From Adiantum capillus-veneris (taxonomy: Eukaryota > Streptophyta > Polypodiopsida > Polypodiales > Pteridaceae): a DNA stretch of 64,000 bases. The notes beneath the pieces are model-generated. The model was not told the origin of the DNA and ran no database searches. It saw only the letters and a list, made by a program, of their open reading frames with translations. Both the position numbers and the translations under genes were made by a program. Each line of letters starts with the position of its first letter. Positions within the stretch are counted from its first letter, which is position 1. The DNA is taken from contig CM043955.1 of the NCBI GenBank assembly GCA_014529385.2, positions 141,268,640-141,332,639 of the forward strand, read 5' to 3'. Below, in pieces: positions 1-11,099 of this stretch.

Positions 1-600
1 ATTGCCACCCCATGACCCTAGGGCCATAGGATTTCCAAATGGAACATAGGCAATGTATGGCCCTTGAGCTTATACATTGCCACCCTATGGCCCTAGGGCC
101 ACAAGATCTCACAACATACAATAAGAGAACCTAAGGCGCCTAAGCTCAAGGGTGTAGGTTCAAGGGTGGCCAAGCTATCAATGCAGCCCCATGGTCCTAA
201 GGCCATAGGATCTCTATATGGGACATGTGGCACCCCATGACCCTAGGGCCATAGGATTTCCAAATGGAACGTAAGCAATGTATGGCCCTTGAGCTTATAC
301 ATTGCCACCCCATTACCCTAGGGCCATAGGATTTCCGAATGGAACATAGGCAATGTATGGCCCTTGAGCTTATACATTGCCACCCTATGGCCCTAGGGCC
401 ACAAGATCTCACAACATACAATAAGAGAACCTAAGGCCCCTAAGCTCAAGGGTGCGGGTTCAAGGGTGGCCAAGATATCAATGCAGTCCCATGGCCCTAG
501 GGCCATAGGATCTCTATATGGTACATGTGGCACCCCATGACCCTAGGGCCATAGGATTTCCAAATGGAACATAGGCAATGTATGTCCATTGAGCTTATAC
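1..600. repeat. 300-bp higher-order tandem repeat (two copies)
   Basis: Positions 1-300 and 301-600 align base for base with no visible indel and only scattered substitutions (for example ATGACCC/ATTACCC near 13/313, and GTAAGCAATG/ATAGGCAATG near 271/571). The shorter CCATAGG modules inside are much more diverged from one another, so this 300-bp duplication is younger than the spread of the basic module. The window edge may cut a longer array. Confidence 0.8.
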
Positions 601-1080
601 ATTGCCACCTCATGGCCCTAGGCCCGTATAATCTCCATATTGGACATGTGGCACCCTATGGCCCTTGAGCTTACATATTGCCACCCCATGACCCTAGGGC
701 CATAGCATCTCCAACTACAAAGTAGGGCAACGTATGGCTCTTGAGCTTATACATTGTCGTGGACCTAGGGCCATAGGATCTCCAACTGGAACATAGGGCT
801 ATGTATTGGAGCTTATCTATTGTCACCCCTAAACCCTAGGGCCATAGGATTTCCAAATGGAATATAGGGAAACTTATGGCTCTTGAGCTTATACATTGCC
901 ACCCTATGGCCCTAGGTCCACAAGCTTTCACATTGCCACCGTAGGGCCACAAGGATCTCACAAGATAGAAGAAGAAAACCTTAGGACATAGGATTTTCAG
1001 ATGGAGCTGAGTGCACGCTTTGATCCTTAACCTCCAACATTGCCGTCCTATGGTGTGAGCCCAGGGGTGGCTGAGGTGTC
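1..1080. repeat. CCATAGG palindromic repeat block 1
   Basis: Irregular copies of a short module whose core reads CCCTAGGGCCATAGG, alternating with CCCTATGGCCCTAGGGCC and linkers such as 'gagcttatacattgccacc'. The full consensus core is self-complementary (CCTATGG..CCCTAGGG..CCATAGG), so each module could form a hairpin. Spacing between cores is roughly 50-120 bp. The ORFs here only run through the repeat and show no protein-like composition. Nothing indicates a gene. Confidence 0.8.
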
Positions 1081-1480
1081 TTCATAATAATTTTGGCCAT
1101 TCAAAGGATATCTGCAAGTGGCATAAATTTAAAAAATAATTAAATTAAATACACTTATTGATATCGGACAAAAAAATAGCGCACAATTTTCGGGATAATT
1201 TTTTTAAAAATTTAGCTATTTTTAGTGTAGTTTTTACTATGCAGATTTTGATTATGAAGTCAAATTTTGCTTCATGGGTGTCGTTCCACTCGTACTACAA
1301 AGATATGGACATTGACAAAGCCTTGCACCAACTTTTTTTTTTCCATACTCTTTTTTTTTTTTTGAAAAGCTCTTTCAATTTCGGAGCCGACGAGCTATGT
1401 CTCATTTTCGCACAAAGCCTAGAACTCTAGTAATCTCCACTGCAAACCCGTGAGAACAACCCCTACATTCAAAATTCGAA
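1081..1480. other. AT-rich non-coding stretch
   Basis: Transition from the repeat block into AT-rich sequence with T homopolymers near 1329 and 1351. The 90-codon frame at 1158-1430 is Phe-rich from the poly-T runs and resembles no family. I see no gene here. Confidence 0.5.
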
Positions 1481-1850
1481 TTTTGAATTTCTAACCTAAC
1501 CTAACTAACCTTATCTCTCTCTTTCTCTCTCTACCACAATTTTTTCCGCGCTGTCGCTCTCTTTCTCTCTCTCGTTTCTTGCTCGAAACCTACACAGAAG
1601 CCTGCACAGAGCTTGTCTTTCTCTGTCTCTCTCTCCCTCTCTCCCTACGCATACAGTTCTACGCCATCGTTGCGACGCGCACACAGATCTACGCAAAGCC
1701 ATCGCCACAACATTCAATAGAACGACTGCTATCGCGACCTCCCAAACACAGATCTGTAAACATCATCGTCGCGGCCTCAACACACCTAAGTTACTGCTTG
1801 CTACTGCTACAGCTAGTTTTCATCAAACACAGATTTACTCAGAGGTAACC
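1481..1850 (+). other. TC-rich leader-like segment with a possible 5' splice site
   Basis: Dense TCTCTC/CTCTCT runs at 1513-1580 and 1617-1650 are followed by mixed sequence and an AGAG|GTAACC match to a plant 5' splice site at about 1846. This resembles a plant 5' UTR first exon or the R/U5 part of an LTR; in both giant LTRs further right, a donor also follows a pyrimidine-rich stretch. No ATG-led ORF of substance follows and no TG..CA ends are recognisable, so the assignment is tentative. Confidence 0.3.
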
Positions 1851-2580
1851 TGTAGAAACCCTAATCTTTTTGCTTAATTCAGTTTTAATTGTTCTTAATC
1901 TAATTACGTTTTAGCAGTGTTGTGAATCACCTCTCTCTAGAACAATAAACAAAAATCGTTAATTATATCTCTAAAACTGTAAAACTGTAGATTGTAGAAC
2001 TATAAAACAGAAAAATCTCTAATTAGAGATCTAAAACTGTAATACAGAATACTCTAATTAGAGACCTAAAAATATAAAACAGAAGACACTAATTAGGGAC
2101 CTAAATTTGTAAAACGAAAAACTCTTATTAGGGACCTAAATCTGTAAAACAAAAAACTCCTCATAAGTGACCTAATACTGTAAAATTGTAAAACTCTAAC
2201 TGCAAAATTACAAATTACAAATTATAAAAATCTCTAATTACAACAAAAAATTATAAACCTGCAAATGCAAAAGACAATAACTACAGAAAATGTTGAAACT
2301 ATGGATACCTGTAATTGGGTTGTAGGGAGTTGGGCACACGTTGTAAGAGGACGAGTAGAGCACGCTGTTGTATGAGGATGGATTAGGGTTCAGTTGCAGG
2401 AAGATGGGAAAAAAAAGAAGGCAAGAAGGTGGGAAAGAAAGTGTACAATATATGTGCTTGTAAGATATGGTGTAATATAGTTTCTTTAAATTCATTTGTA
2501 GTCACTAAAATAAAACTAGACATTGAATCTTTAGAAGGGCAAACAGGGTGTGGCTACATAGGGTTTCACCTCATACTAAA
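1851..2580. other. AT-rich non-coding stretch containing a minisatellite
   Basis: After the possible splice donor the sequence is AT-rich, with a short tandem array (listed separately) and then unique sequence up to the next CCATAGG block. The reverse-strand 85-codon frame at 2238-2495 has no recognisable motif. No gene is seen. Confidence 0.5.
2015..2190. repeat. Minisatellite, about 35-bp unit, five copies
   Basis: Five consecutive diverged units, each with a version of CTAATTAGGGACCTAAA followed by CTGTAAAACAGAA. The copies start near 2015, 2051, 2086, 2121 and 2156. Four units are 35 bp and the first is 36 bp. Non-coding. Confidence 0.7.
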
Positions 2581-3957
2581 GAGTAACATATGGCCCTAAG
2601 GCACCCTATGACCATAAGGCCATAGGGTGGTCTCACATCGTACTATAGGGTGACCAATGTCCCATCTGGCCATAGGGTGACAATGTACAATCTCAAGGGT
2701 CATAGGATTCCCTATGTTCCTATTGAAGATCCTATGGCCATAGGGCCATAGGATCTCCAAAACATATATATGGCACTATGGCCATAGGATCACATGGTGC
2801 TCTATGTCCGATCTAGAGACCTTGTGGCCCAAGTGCCTTAGGGTGGCAATGTACAATCTCAAGGGCCATAGGGTTCCCTTTGTTCCTTTTGGAGATAGGG
2901 TGGCACTAGGGCCATAGAATCTCCAAAAGCAACATAAAGAACCTAGGGCCATAGGATCAAAGGGTGACCTATTGGAGACCTTGTGGCGCCATAGTGTGGG
3001 AATGTACAATCTCAAGGGCCATAGGGTTCCCTATGTTCCTGTTGGAGATCCTATGGTCCTCGAGCCATAGGATCTCCAAAATGAACATATGGCCCTACGG
3101 ACATAGGATCATATGGTTCCCTATGTTCCTTCTGAAGATCCTATGGCCCTAGAGCCATAAAATCTCCAAAAGGAACATAAGGAGCCTATGGCCATAGGAT
3201 CAAAAGGTGCCCTATGTTCCATCTTGAGACCTTGTGGCTCAAGGGCCATAGGGTTCCATATGTTTTTTTGGAGATCCTATGGCCCTATATCCATAGGATC
3301 ACAGGGTGCCCTACGTCCCATCTAGAGACCTTGTGGCCCAAGGGCCATAGGGTGACAACCTACAATCTGAAGGGGCCATAGGATTCCCTATGTTCCCTAG
3401 GGTCACAAGGTGCCCTACATTCCATCTGAAGACCCTATGGCCCAAGTGCCATAGGGTGGCAATGTACAATCGCAAGGGCCATATGATTCCCTATGTTCCT
3501 TTTGGAGATCATATGGCCCTAGAGCCCTAGGTGCATGGGGCTGCCATGGTGCCCGTTAATATGCACCATGGTGTACCCTATGTACGTAGGCCACCCTCTG
3601 GCCCTTGGATGAACTCTGTCCCATCTAAAGACCTTGTGATCCAAGGGCCATAGGGTGACAATCTACAATCTCAAGGTCCATAGGATTCCCTATGTTCCCT
3701 AGGGTCACAAGGTGCCCTACTTTCCATCTGAAACAATGAGGGCACCTTGTGGCCTTCGGGCCATAGGATCTCTATGTAGAGCATAGAGCAAAGAGTTTAG
3801 ATGGCTTCTTACTACCATAGAGGGAACCCTATGGGCTCCAGGCCACAGGGTGTCAATATAAAGATAACAGAGATTCTTACTAGCATAGAGGGCCCTATGG
3901 CCTTCAGCCCACAAGGTCTCCTCAATATAGAGAAAATAGTGTTTTTTAATGGCATAG
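2580..3957. repeat. CCATAGG palindromic repeat block 2
   Basis: Second block of the same family. Common modules are GATCCTATGGCC..GCCATAGGATCTCC, 'ggcaatgtacaatctcaagggcc' and 'ccctatgttcc'. Modules recur every 55-130 bp without a strict period. From about 3730 the module changes to the 'catagagggcaccctatggcc' form that dominates blocks 4 and 5. No coding sequence. The block runs directly into the methyltransferase-like relic. Confidence 0.8.
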
Positions 3958-4832
3958 AGTTGTACGCAATGGCTAAATCTCCTACTACAAAAAGGAAAGG
4001 AGAAAGAGCCAATTCCTGAGATCACTAGGGGATATGTGCAGTGGATCATTGCACAAAAGAATGGAACTTCTAGTTTGCAATTCATTTTACCATGGACAAT
4101 CAAGTGTGTTGGAAAGAATTTAGAAGGCATTGAGTTTCTCTGCAGTGAGAATAGCTCTAAAATTCGTGTTGGTGTTTGCATCATAGACACAACACACAAA
4201 AGTCTTACATCTAGTGGTTGGAGTGCTGCCCAATTTGGTAAAGTAATTGATGGAGTATGTGCGGTAGCATATCAACCATCAGAGTTTTTAATTGCCGGCT
4301 TAGTCAAGTATCAGCATGCTGCTTCCCTAGAGAAGGCAATTTTTGAAAAAGCTAAATGGTATGAAATGCACGTTCTACCTTTGAGCTCCTTAATGAGATC
4401 AGAGACCATCCAAACATGTGCTCTTCGCGAAGTATTTTTTGGGGTTTGGGCATTTTTCAGTCAAGGAGAGCAGTACACCAACTACTCTAGTGTTAAAGAG
4501 TCATTGTTGGAGCCAATGCATACTCTCTACATCAATGACGAGACGAGTATGATGCTGTGACCACGGCCAAATCCTTTTTTGTACGTCGCGCAATCAAATG
4601 CATCTGTCTCAAAGAAGATGATCAAGTGATAGACATCTTCTCATTAGGCTATGGGACTATAGAGGCACTACAACAACTGAGAAAGGTGATATCAGTTGCA
4701 TGTAGTAGTGATCAAATGACGCAATGGGAATCTCTTTGCCATTCCATAGTGGAAGAAGACCTTGATCTTAGAAGGTGGGCAGGTGTGGATAACACAGAGA
4801 AAGTCAATGCCAAGGATTCAGAGGAAGAATAA
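3958..4832 (+). pseudogene. DNA N4/N6-methyltransferase-like relic (frameshifted)
   Basis: Two overlapping frames read as one protein of about 290 residues. Frame 1 is open from 3958 and ends at TGA 4558-4560; frame 2 continues from about 4557 to 4832, so one frameshift separates them. The layout matches permuted (class beta) amino-methyltransferases. Frame 1 has a motif IV-like strand 'VCIIDTTH', where families have DPPY or NPPY, followed by a helix/strand region. Frame 2 has 'TAKSFFVRRAI' then 'QVIDIFSLGYGTIEAL', which fits the DPF.G.GT AdoMet-binding loop. The Pro-Pro catalytic pair is replaced by Thr-Thr, so activity is unlikely even before the frameshift. Frame 2 ends in an acidic tail 'DSEEE'. 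Flanks are CCATAGG repeats. DNA N4-methyltransferases are reported from bryophytes; membership of that group is inference. No AUG is assigned, because the visible frame has no convincing start. Confidence 0.45.
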
Positions 4833-5215
4833 ATTGAAGAACCATTGGATGCAAGTGCTGAGGTCATTCTAGAAAGTCTACAGGAAACAGGTTAAGCTAG
4901 CCACCCATGATATTACATTACTGATATTTAGATTACTATTGTTGTCATTTTATTTTATTTTTCCCATCTCAAATCTGCCCATGATGTTAAAAACATTGAT
5001 GTTTGGCTCGTTATTGTTCTCAATTTATTTTCTTTGAAAAAATGTGTTTTTGTGAGTTTGAGTTTTTTCACAATAAATGAATTAGACTTAAGTGTATGAT
5101 ATTATATGGACATGTTTTGGTAAATAGAATTCTACATTTATATATGGTCATAAGATATATATTATGTAATACTTTAAAGTTAATTGATCATATGAGGTTT
5201 GGGAAGAATACACTA
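4833..5215. other. AT-rich stretch after the methyltransferase-like relic
   Basis: Unique AT-rich sequence with no ORF, possibly the former 3' UTR of the relic. T-rich runs around 4940-5050 could hold polyadenylation signals, but none is decisive. Confidence 0.4.
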
Positions 5216-5800
5216 TGACTTGAGGATCATAGAGTTCTTTGTAGACATGACACCCTATGGCCCTAGGGCCATAGAATCCCCCAAAAGAAAATGGGATACC
5301 CAACAACCTTACAGATGTAGAGTGATTACATCGAGTCTCTAAAAGGGCACATAAGCATCTGGGTTACTCTATAGCCTTAGGCCCATAGGGTGTTAACATA
5401 GAATCTCCCAAAAGTATTTGGCTACCCTACAATCTTATGGATATAGGGTGATTACATAGAGTCTTTAAAAGGGCACATAAGCATTTGGGCTAGTCTACAG
5501 CCTTAAGGCCATAGGGTGTCAACACAGTTATCCTACAATCTTATGTATATAGAGAGATTACATAAAGTCTCTAAACGGGCATATGAGTATTTGGGCTATT
5601 CTAGAAGGAAACATAAGTTATACAAGAGCATTTGGGATACCCGAAGGCCTTAGGGCCATAGGGTGGTGACATAGAATCTCCACAGGGGCACTTAAATCAC
5701 CCTATGGATGCAAATCACTGGACACATCTTATAAAACATCACATGACACCCTATGGCCTTTAGACCATAGGTTGGTTATTCTAGGTCACCTCAAGACTCT
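5216..5800. repeat. CCATAGG palindromic repeat block 3
   Basis: Modules of the CCCTATGGCCCTAGGGCCATAG type (clear near 5251) alternate with 'gattacatagagtctctaaaagggcacataagcat', repeated near 5324, 5451 and 5559. Non-coding. Confidence 0.75.
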
Positions 5801-6780
5801 TTAAGTGTTTCAAGAACATTTTTCGTTTGCCTTATATCTTGTGTCCATATACATTAGGGACATATATTTCTTATCTTGTGATTAAGGTTTAATATTCTAT
5901 TGAGAATGAAATAAGCTAGAAAAAACTAAAAAGTATTTAGTACTCAAAATTCCAAAATGAGAGTTTGAACAATTGATGTATGATCATTTTTTGTTGGGTG
6001 TAAGTTCTTCTATTGTGAATTGATGGTGTAAGCGTTTGAAATAATTATCTTTGTATTGCAACTAACTACATTAAACATATTTGCTTTGAAATAATTATCT
6101 TTGTATTGCAACTAACTAGATTAAACATATATTCAACATTTGTTGTAAATGCCAATTATTTTCTTAGATAGTAGTATAAATGGTTATTGAAGAATTTGTC
6201 CTTTGGATTATGTGAAGATCTAGTTCTTTTATTGTAACAAGATTTTATTCAAAGATATAAAGTGCGAGTATTTTGTTCCAAACTATGATTTTGTTTCTCT
6301 TCTAGATGATGCAGAGAATTGGAATTTATATCTTGAATTTTTTTCAATAGAGAGAAGCTAGGACTAGTAGAATTTTTTAGCTTGTCATGTAGCAATCGGA
6401 ACATTGTATCAAGGTTTATTGCAAAGAAATGATTGTATAATGTATAACCATTGTTTAAGTTTGTAAATTGGAAGTAGAAGGCAATGCAAGTTCCAAAACA
6501 TGTGCAATTCCATAAGGAGAATCCAACACAAATACTTTGCCCCTCCGGATTTTTAAATCAAAGTGCATGGTGAGCCAGACCTTCCATCCACCAACAGATC
6601 AATCAGCATTTGTGAATTAAAGTACTTGAAATTTTGATTTAAATGTTTGAATGTTATGATGATATTTGAAGGCAAAGACCCCTTCAACTGTGTGGTAAAG
6701 CAACAAATGTATGATGTATGATAATGATTCAATTTTGTATATCGTGTTGCATATTTGTTGCATTTTTTAGCTTACACAAT
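5801..6780. other. AT-rich unique stretch with a 50-bp tandem duplication
   Basis: About 1 kb of AT-rich sequence without a usable ORF on either strand. A 50-bp unit starting 'tttgaaataattatctttg' occurs twice in tandem at 6035 and 6085. Otherwise no structure is visible. Confidence 0.5.
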
Positions 6781-8436
6781 TTGCTAGCATAGAGGACACC
6801 CTATGGCCCTAGAACCATAGGATGCAATCATATCCCATGTACACTTTCTCTTTTACCATAGAGGATATCTTATGGATCTAGGGTCATAAGACGCCAACAT
6901 AGTGCATAAATGGCTTCTTATAAGTATACACGTAAACATAGAGCATAGAGGGAATTTTACTAGCATAAAAACCGCCCTATGGCCTTGGGACCAAAGGGTA
7001 CCAACATAGAGCATAGAGGGCTTTTTGTTAGCACCTTGTTGCCCTTGGGATGCCATAGTGCCAATAAAGTGGTTTTTGTATATATAGTAGAGAATTCTCA
7101 CACACATGATACCTTGGTCACTATTTAGCCCTTGGACCATATGATAGTAGCATAGAGGACACCCTATAGCCCTAGGGTTTCCTTCTATCCCTAGGGCCAT
7201 ATAGCGCCAACATATAGTATACATGGTTTCTTCATAGAGCAAACCTTTTAGCCCTATGCAATAGAGTGGAAATCTAGACCATATAATGTATCCTACTAGC
7301 ATAGAAGGTACCCTATGACTGTGAGGCCAAAGAGTACCAATTTAGGGCATAAAGGGTCTCTTTGTAAGTTGAAGGGCACCTCGTGGCCCTAGGGATCACC
7401 CTATGGCCCCAGGGCCATAGGGTGTCAACATAGTCAAATGGGGTGTAAACTTAGAGCATAGAGGGTTTCTTACTATCATGGAGGACACCCTGTGTCCTTG
7501 GTGCCATAGGGTGCAAACATATAGCATGGAGGGTCTCTTGCTATTATAGAGAGCACCCTATGGCCTTGGGGCCATATGATTCCAACAAAGAGCATAAACG
7601 GTTTTTTTGATAGCATAGAGAATAGATTATTTCCCTGGGGCCATATGATACAAAAATAAAAGAGTCTTAAGAAGGGAGCCTAGGACACTAAATCACCATG
7701 GGGCCATAAGGTGGTCTTTGTGGGGAATGCTCTTAAAGGGTTCCTTGGCTATCCTATGGCCTTTGGGCCATAGGCTACCAACATAGAGTTTAGATGGTTT
7801 CTTACTAACATAGAGCTCACCTTGTGGGCTACGGTCTTTAGATTATAATATAGAGTTTCAGTGGTTTTATAATAGGCGTAAGGGGCACCCTATGGCCTTG
7901 GGGCCATAGAGTGTCAATGTAGAGCGCAGAGGTTTCCTTTCTAGCATAGAGGGCACCATGTGGCCTAGGAGCCATTCGATGCACCCTATGGCCCGAGGAC
8001 TGTAGGTTGCCAATGTAGACAAGGTTTCTTAGTAGCATTATAAAGGGTACATTGTGGCCCTCAAATCTCCATAGGGTGCCAACATAGAGCGTAGAGGGTT
8101 TTTCTTACTAGCATAGAGGACATCCTATGGCCTTGGGGCCATAAGGTTTCAATATTGAGCATAAAGGATTTCTTACTAGCATAGAGGCTACCATGTGGCC
8201 CTAGGTCTATAGGGTGCAAACATAGAGAATAGAGGATTTCTTACTATCATAGAAGGTACCTTGTGGCCCTAGGTCCATAGGGTGCAAACATAGAGCATAG
8301 AGGATTTGTTACTAGCACAGAGGGCACCCTATGGCCCAAAGGCCATAGAGTGACAACATGTAGCATAAAGGGTTTCTTACTAGAATAAGAGGCAGACCTT
8401 GTGGCCCTCACAAATATCACATTCAAACCAAGAGCA
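6781..8436. repeat. CCATAGG palindromic repeat block 4
   Basis: The longest block. The module is 'cttactagcatagaggg' then CACCCTATGGCC..GGCCATAGGGTG and 'ccaacatagagcatagagg', recurring about every 80-90 bp. At 7397-7424 the dyad extends over 28 bp with only the two central bases unpaired. Part of the block (about 8140-8405) is nearly repeated on the far side of the FCP1-like frame at about 9972-10165. Non-coding. Confidence 0.8.
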
Positions 8437-9121
8437 ATGGTTTCATTATCTACCAACATCTTTCAAACAGGACAAAAGAACGCTTATCTTGGATTTAGAG
8501 GGTGTGCTTCTTGCAATATTTGAGCTTCAATCAAGGCCAACTTGGACCAAGTACATGTGCATTGTAGAAGATAACAATGAGGTGTATGCGGTGCGTCCAA
8601 ATGCACAGTATTTCTTAAGATTTTGCTTTGAGTTCTTTGAGGTTTGGATTTGGAGCTGCCATCGTTTACAAAAAGCTCAACACATAATCAAGACCTGTTT
8701 TCCTACACAAAGTCACAAATTCAAGATGATTATGGATAACCGGTGCTGCCAAAATTCAAATTTCATGATCGGTTACAAAAGAGCCTATCACAAAAATCTT
8801 TCGACCATATGGAAGCTATTTGATTATTTAGATGGGGGCAACACTATAATATTTGATGATAGTCCATATCGAGTGATGTGGAATATGCAAGGAACTTATA
8901 TGATTTTTCCAAAGTTTTGGAACCAACCTACTCAATTGCTTCAACGTTTTTTAAAAGATGAAATTGTTTCATGGTTATGTGTATGGTTGTATGCTAAAGA
9001 CAAGAGAGACTATACCATAAAAAAAATTGTAATGTTCCATCCTGATCCTGAGACTCACTATGTAATGCAATGTTATATGTCTCAAAGGACTCAAAATCTC
9101 AAGAGAAGGAGGCCATTTTAA
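8437..9121 (+). pseudogene. FCP1/NIF-type HAD phosphatase-like frame
   Basis: An uninterrupted frame of about 225 codons ending in TAA. It resembles plant proteins with the FCP1 homology (NIF) domain of the HAD superfamily. Near the start 'LILDLEGVLL' occupies the catalytic loop. Next come 'RPNAQYFLRFCFEFFEVWIWS', the usual RP..FL.F....EV.IWS block with motif II serine, and near residue 145 'TIIFDDSPY', matching motif III (DDSP). The first motif reads DLEG instead of DxDx(T/V); the second Asp is lost, as in plant relatives with DLNG that are probably non-catalytic, so a binding role or no role is likely. A TTTCAAACAG|GAC splice acceptor at about 8471 suggests an exon rather than a full gene. 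No start codon is convincing. No frameshift is seen, unlike the neighbouring relics, but exons before and after are missing from view. It could be a captured exon. Confidence 0.6.
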
Positions 9122-9829
9122 GTGTACTAGTTAAGTATTCTAAATAGCATCTACCAAGTATTTGGCAATGTGTATTTTTCAAAATTTAAACTTGATGGAA
9201 TGTTGTGGGATATCTTGAAACATCTTTAAGCTGTTTTTTTAATGAAGTGCATCCTATTGTCAAGAGACTTCTCTCATTCAAGTTCTTTGGTTTCATTGTT
9301 TGATGCTTCTATGGTATTGTTAACTTTTTCTTCTTATTAATTGTCTTTATTAAGTGATCCAAACAATCAGAATTTCTTGACATTTGGTAGTGTTACAAAA
9401 CGGTGTTTTTTGAACACCCTCAATCTTGGAGATATCATACTCTTTCTAGTTAGTCTTTTATTGTACATGCGATGAAGACCATCATTTTTATGAAACTATC
9501 AAGTTGGTGGTAATCTTTATGTTTATACTTTATACTATTTTGACATAATCAATGTATACAATTCATATTATTCACATCAAATGGTGTTTTTAAACACCTC
9601 CTTTTTTGGAGACACCATCTCTAAAACCTTTGAGTGAAGTTTTAAAGCATGTACTTGATGTAAAAAATCTTCATCTTAACATTGATTTTTTGGCACAAAC
9701 TTATATTAGGAGTTTTTATATTGTAGTTTTATGTTAAGAATTAATTTCAAAGTTAGAATTATGATAGTTTATCTTAGTAAGTGCCTCATCTAACTTTGTA
9801 TAGTTAAATAAAATACCAAATGTAATTAT
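9122..9829. other. AT-rich stretch with small hairpins
   Basis: Non-coding, AT-rich. Hairpin-like strings GGTGTTTTTTGAACACC (about 9400) and GGTGTTTTTAAACACC (about 9582) recur, and a diverged relative lies near 10799. They may mark ends or duplicated parts of an unrecognised element. No ORF. Confidence 0.45.
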
Positions 9830-10560
9830 AGGTGCAATAGATGACATCTTATGGTCTTAGGGCCATAGGATACTCTATAGTATTGTTTAGATTTTTTTAT
9901 TGTTTGTGAACATAGATCATAGAGGGTTTTTCTCACTACCATAGAGGATATCCTATGGCTTTGGGGCCACATGGTCTCAATATTGAGCATAGAGGATTTC
10001 TTACTAGCATAGAGGGTACCTTGTGGCCCTAGGTCCATAGGGTGCAAACACAGAGTATAGAGGATTTCTTACTAGCACAGAGGGCACCCTATGGTCTGAG
10101 GCCATATGGTGACAACATATAGAATAAAGGGTTTCTAACCAGCATACGAGGCACACCTTGTGCGCCTGGGACATGGTGTGCCAACATAGAGCATAGAAGG
10201 GTTTCTTATTGGCATAAACAACATCTTGTGGCCCTAAGACAACCTACAGCCTTAGGGACATAGGGTGGCACATAAATAAAGTCCCATATGGCTTTGAAGG
10301 ACTAGACCTCTTTATACGTTGCGACCAGCTAACAATCCTAACCCTATGGCCTTGAGGTCATAAAGAGACATATTAAAGTCATAGACATGTCTACAAAGAG
10401 AACCATATGGCCTTATACGTTGGGACCAGCTAACAATCCTAACCCTATGGCCTTGAGGTCATAAAGAGACATATTAAAGTCATAGACATGTCTACAAAGA
10501 GCACCATATGGCCTTAAGGCCATAGGTGCAATAGATGGCATCTCATGGTCTTATAGCCAT
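9830..10560. repeat. CCATAGG palindromic repeat block 5
   Basis: Last block of this family. The string 'aggtgcaatagatg.catct.atggtctta' opens it at about 9831 and recurs at about 10526, so the block is bracketed by direct copies. A segment at 9972-10165 closely matches 8140-8405 across the FCP1-like frame. Non-coding. Confidence 0.75.
10312..10513. repeat. 101-bp tandem duplication
   Basis: Two copies of a unit beginning 'ttatacgttg.gaccagctaa' at 10312 and 10413. They differ at very few positions, so this is a recent duplication inside repeat block 5. Confidence 0.85.
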
Positions 10561-11030
10561 AGGATACTATATAGTATTGTTTGACTTTTTAAATGTGAAA
10601 TATTAGTTTGAATGTTGTTTAAATTATCGTGTATTTAAAACTTGATAGCATGCTACAAAACCATGACCAAGTATTTTGTTATACATGGATTAAGGTCACC
10701 AAATTATGACAAGAGTGTTTAATAGTATTTGTCTTTACAAATTATCTTTTTTAATTGTTGTAATCAATCTATATGCTGCTTTAAAATCATATCAATTGGT
10801 TTTTTTGACACCTCATTTTTTGAGAAGCTACTTCTAGAAGCATTTGTTGAATTTTGAAAAGCACTGATGTCATACAAATCCTCTTTCCAAAAACTATATT
10901 GGAGGTTTATTCTTAAATTTTATAGTAGAGAAATTAAAATAGACTCATACAATCATGATAATTTATCTAAATTAAAGGCAACTAGAGCTTAGAAATCATT
11001 AAATAACACAATCCTAGCATACACATTTAG
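10561..11030. other. AT-rich non-coding stretch
   Basis: No ORF or RNA gene is visible. Parts around 10797-10925 weakly resemble 9581-9720 (same order of short strings), suggesting an old duplication. Confidence 0.4.
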
Positions 11031-11057
11031 AATTTGGGAAATGGGATTTCCCAAATT
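11031..11057. repeat. Perfect 12-bp inverted repeat with 3-nt loop
   Basis: Left arm AATTTGGGAAAT at 11031-11042 and right arm ATTTCCCAAATT at 11046-11057 are exact reverse complements around a GGG loop. It lies just before recognisable coding sequence of element E0 begins, so it may mark the truncation point. Confidence 0.75.
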
Positions 11058-11099
11058 ATCTAAAATGGTGTTGTAGGAATAAAGAAGAGTTAGACTTGT

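Noticed and set aside
1490-1515. Telomere-like CTAACC repeats
   Set aside because: Only three irregular copies of CTAAC(C); the common plant telomere repeat is CCCTAAA, and there is no array.
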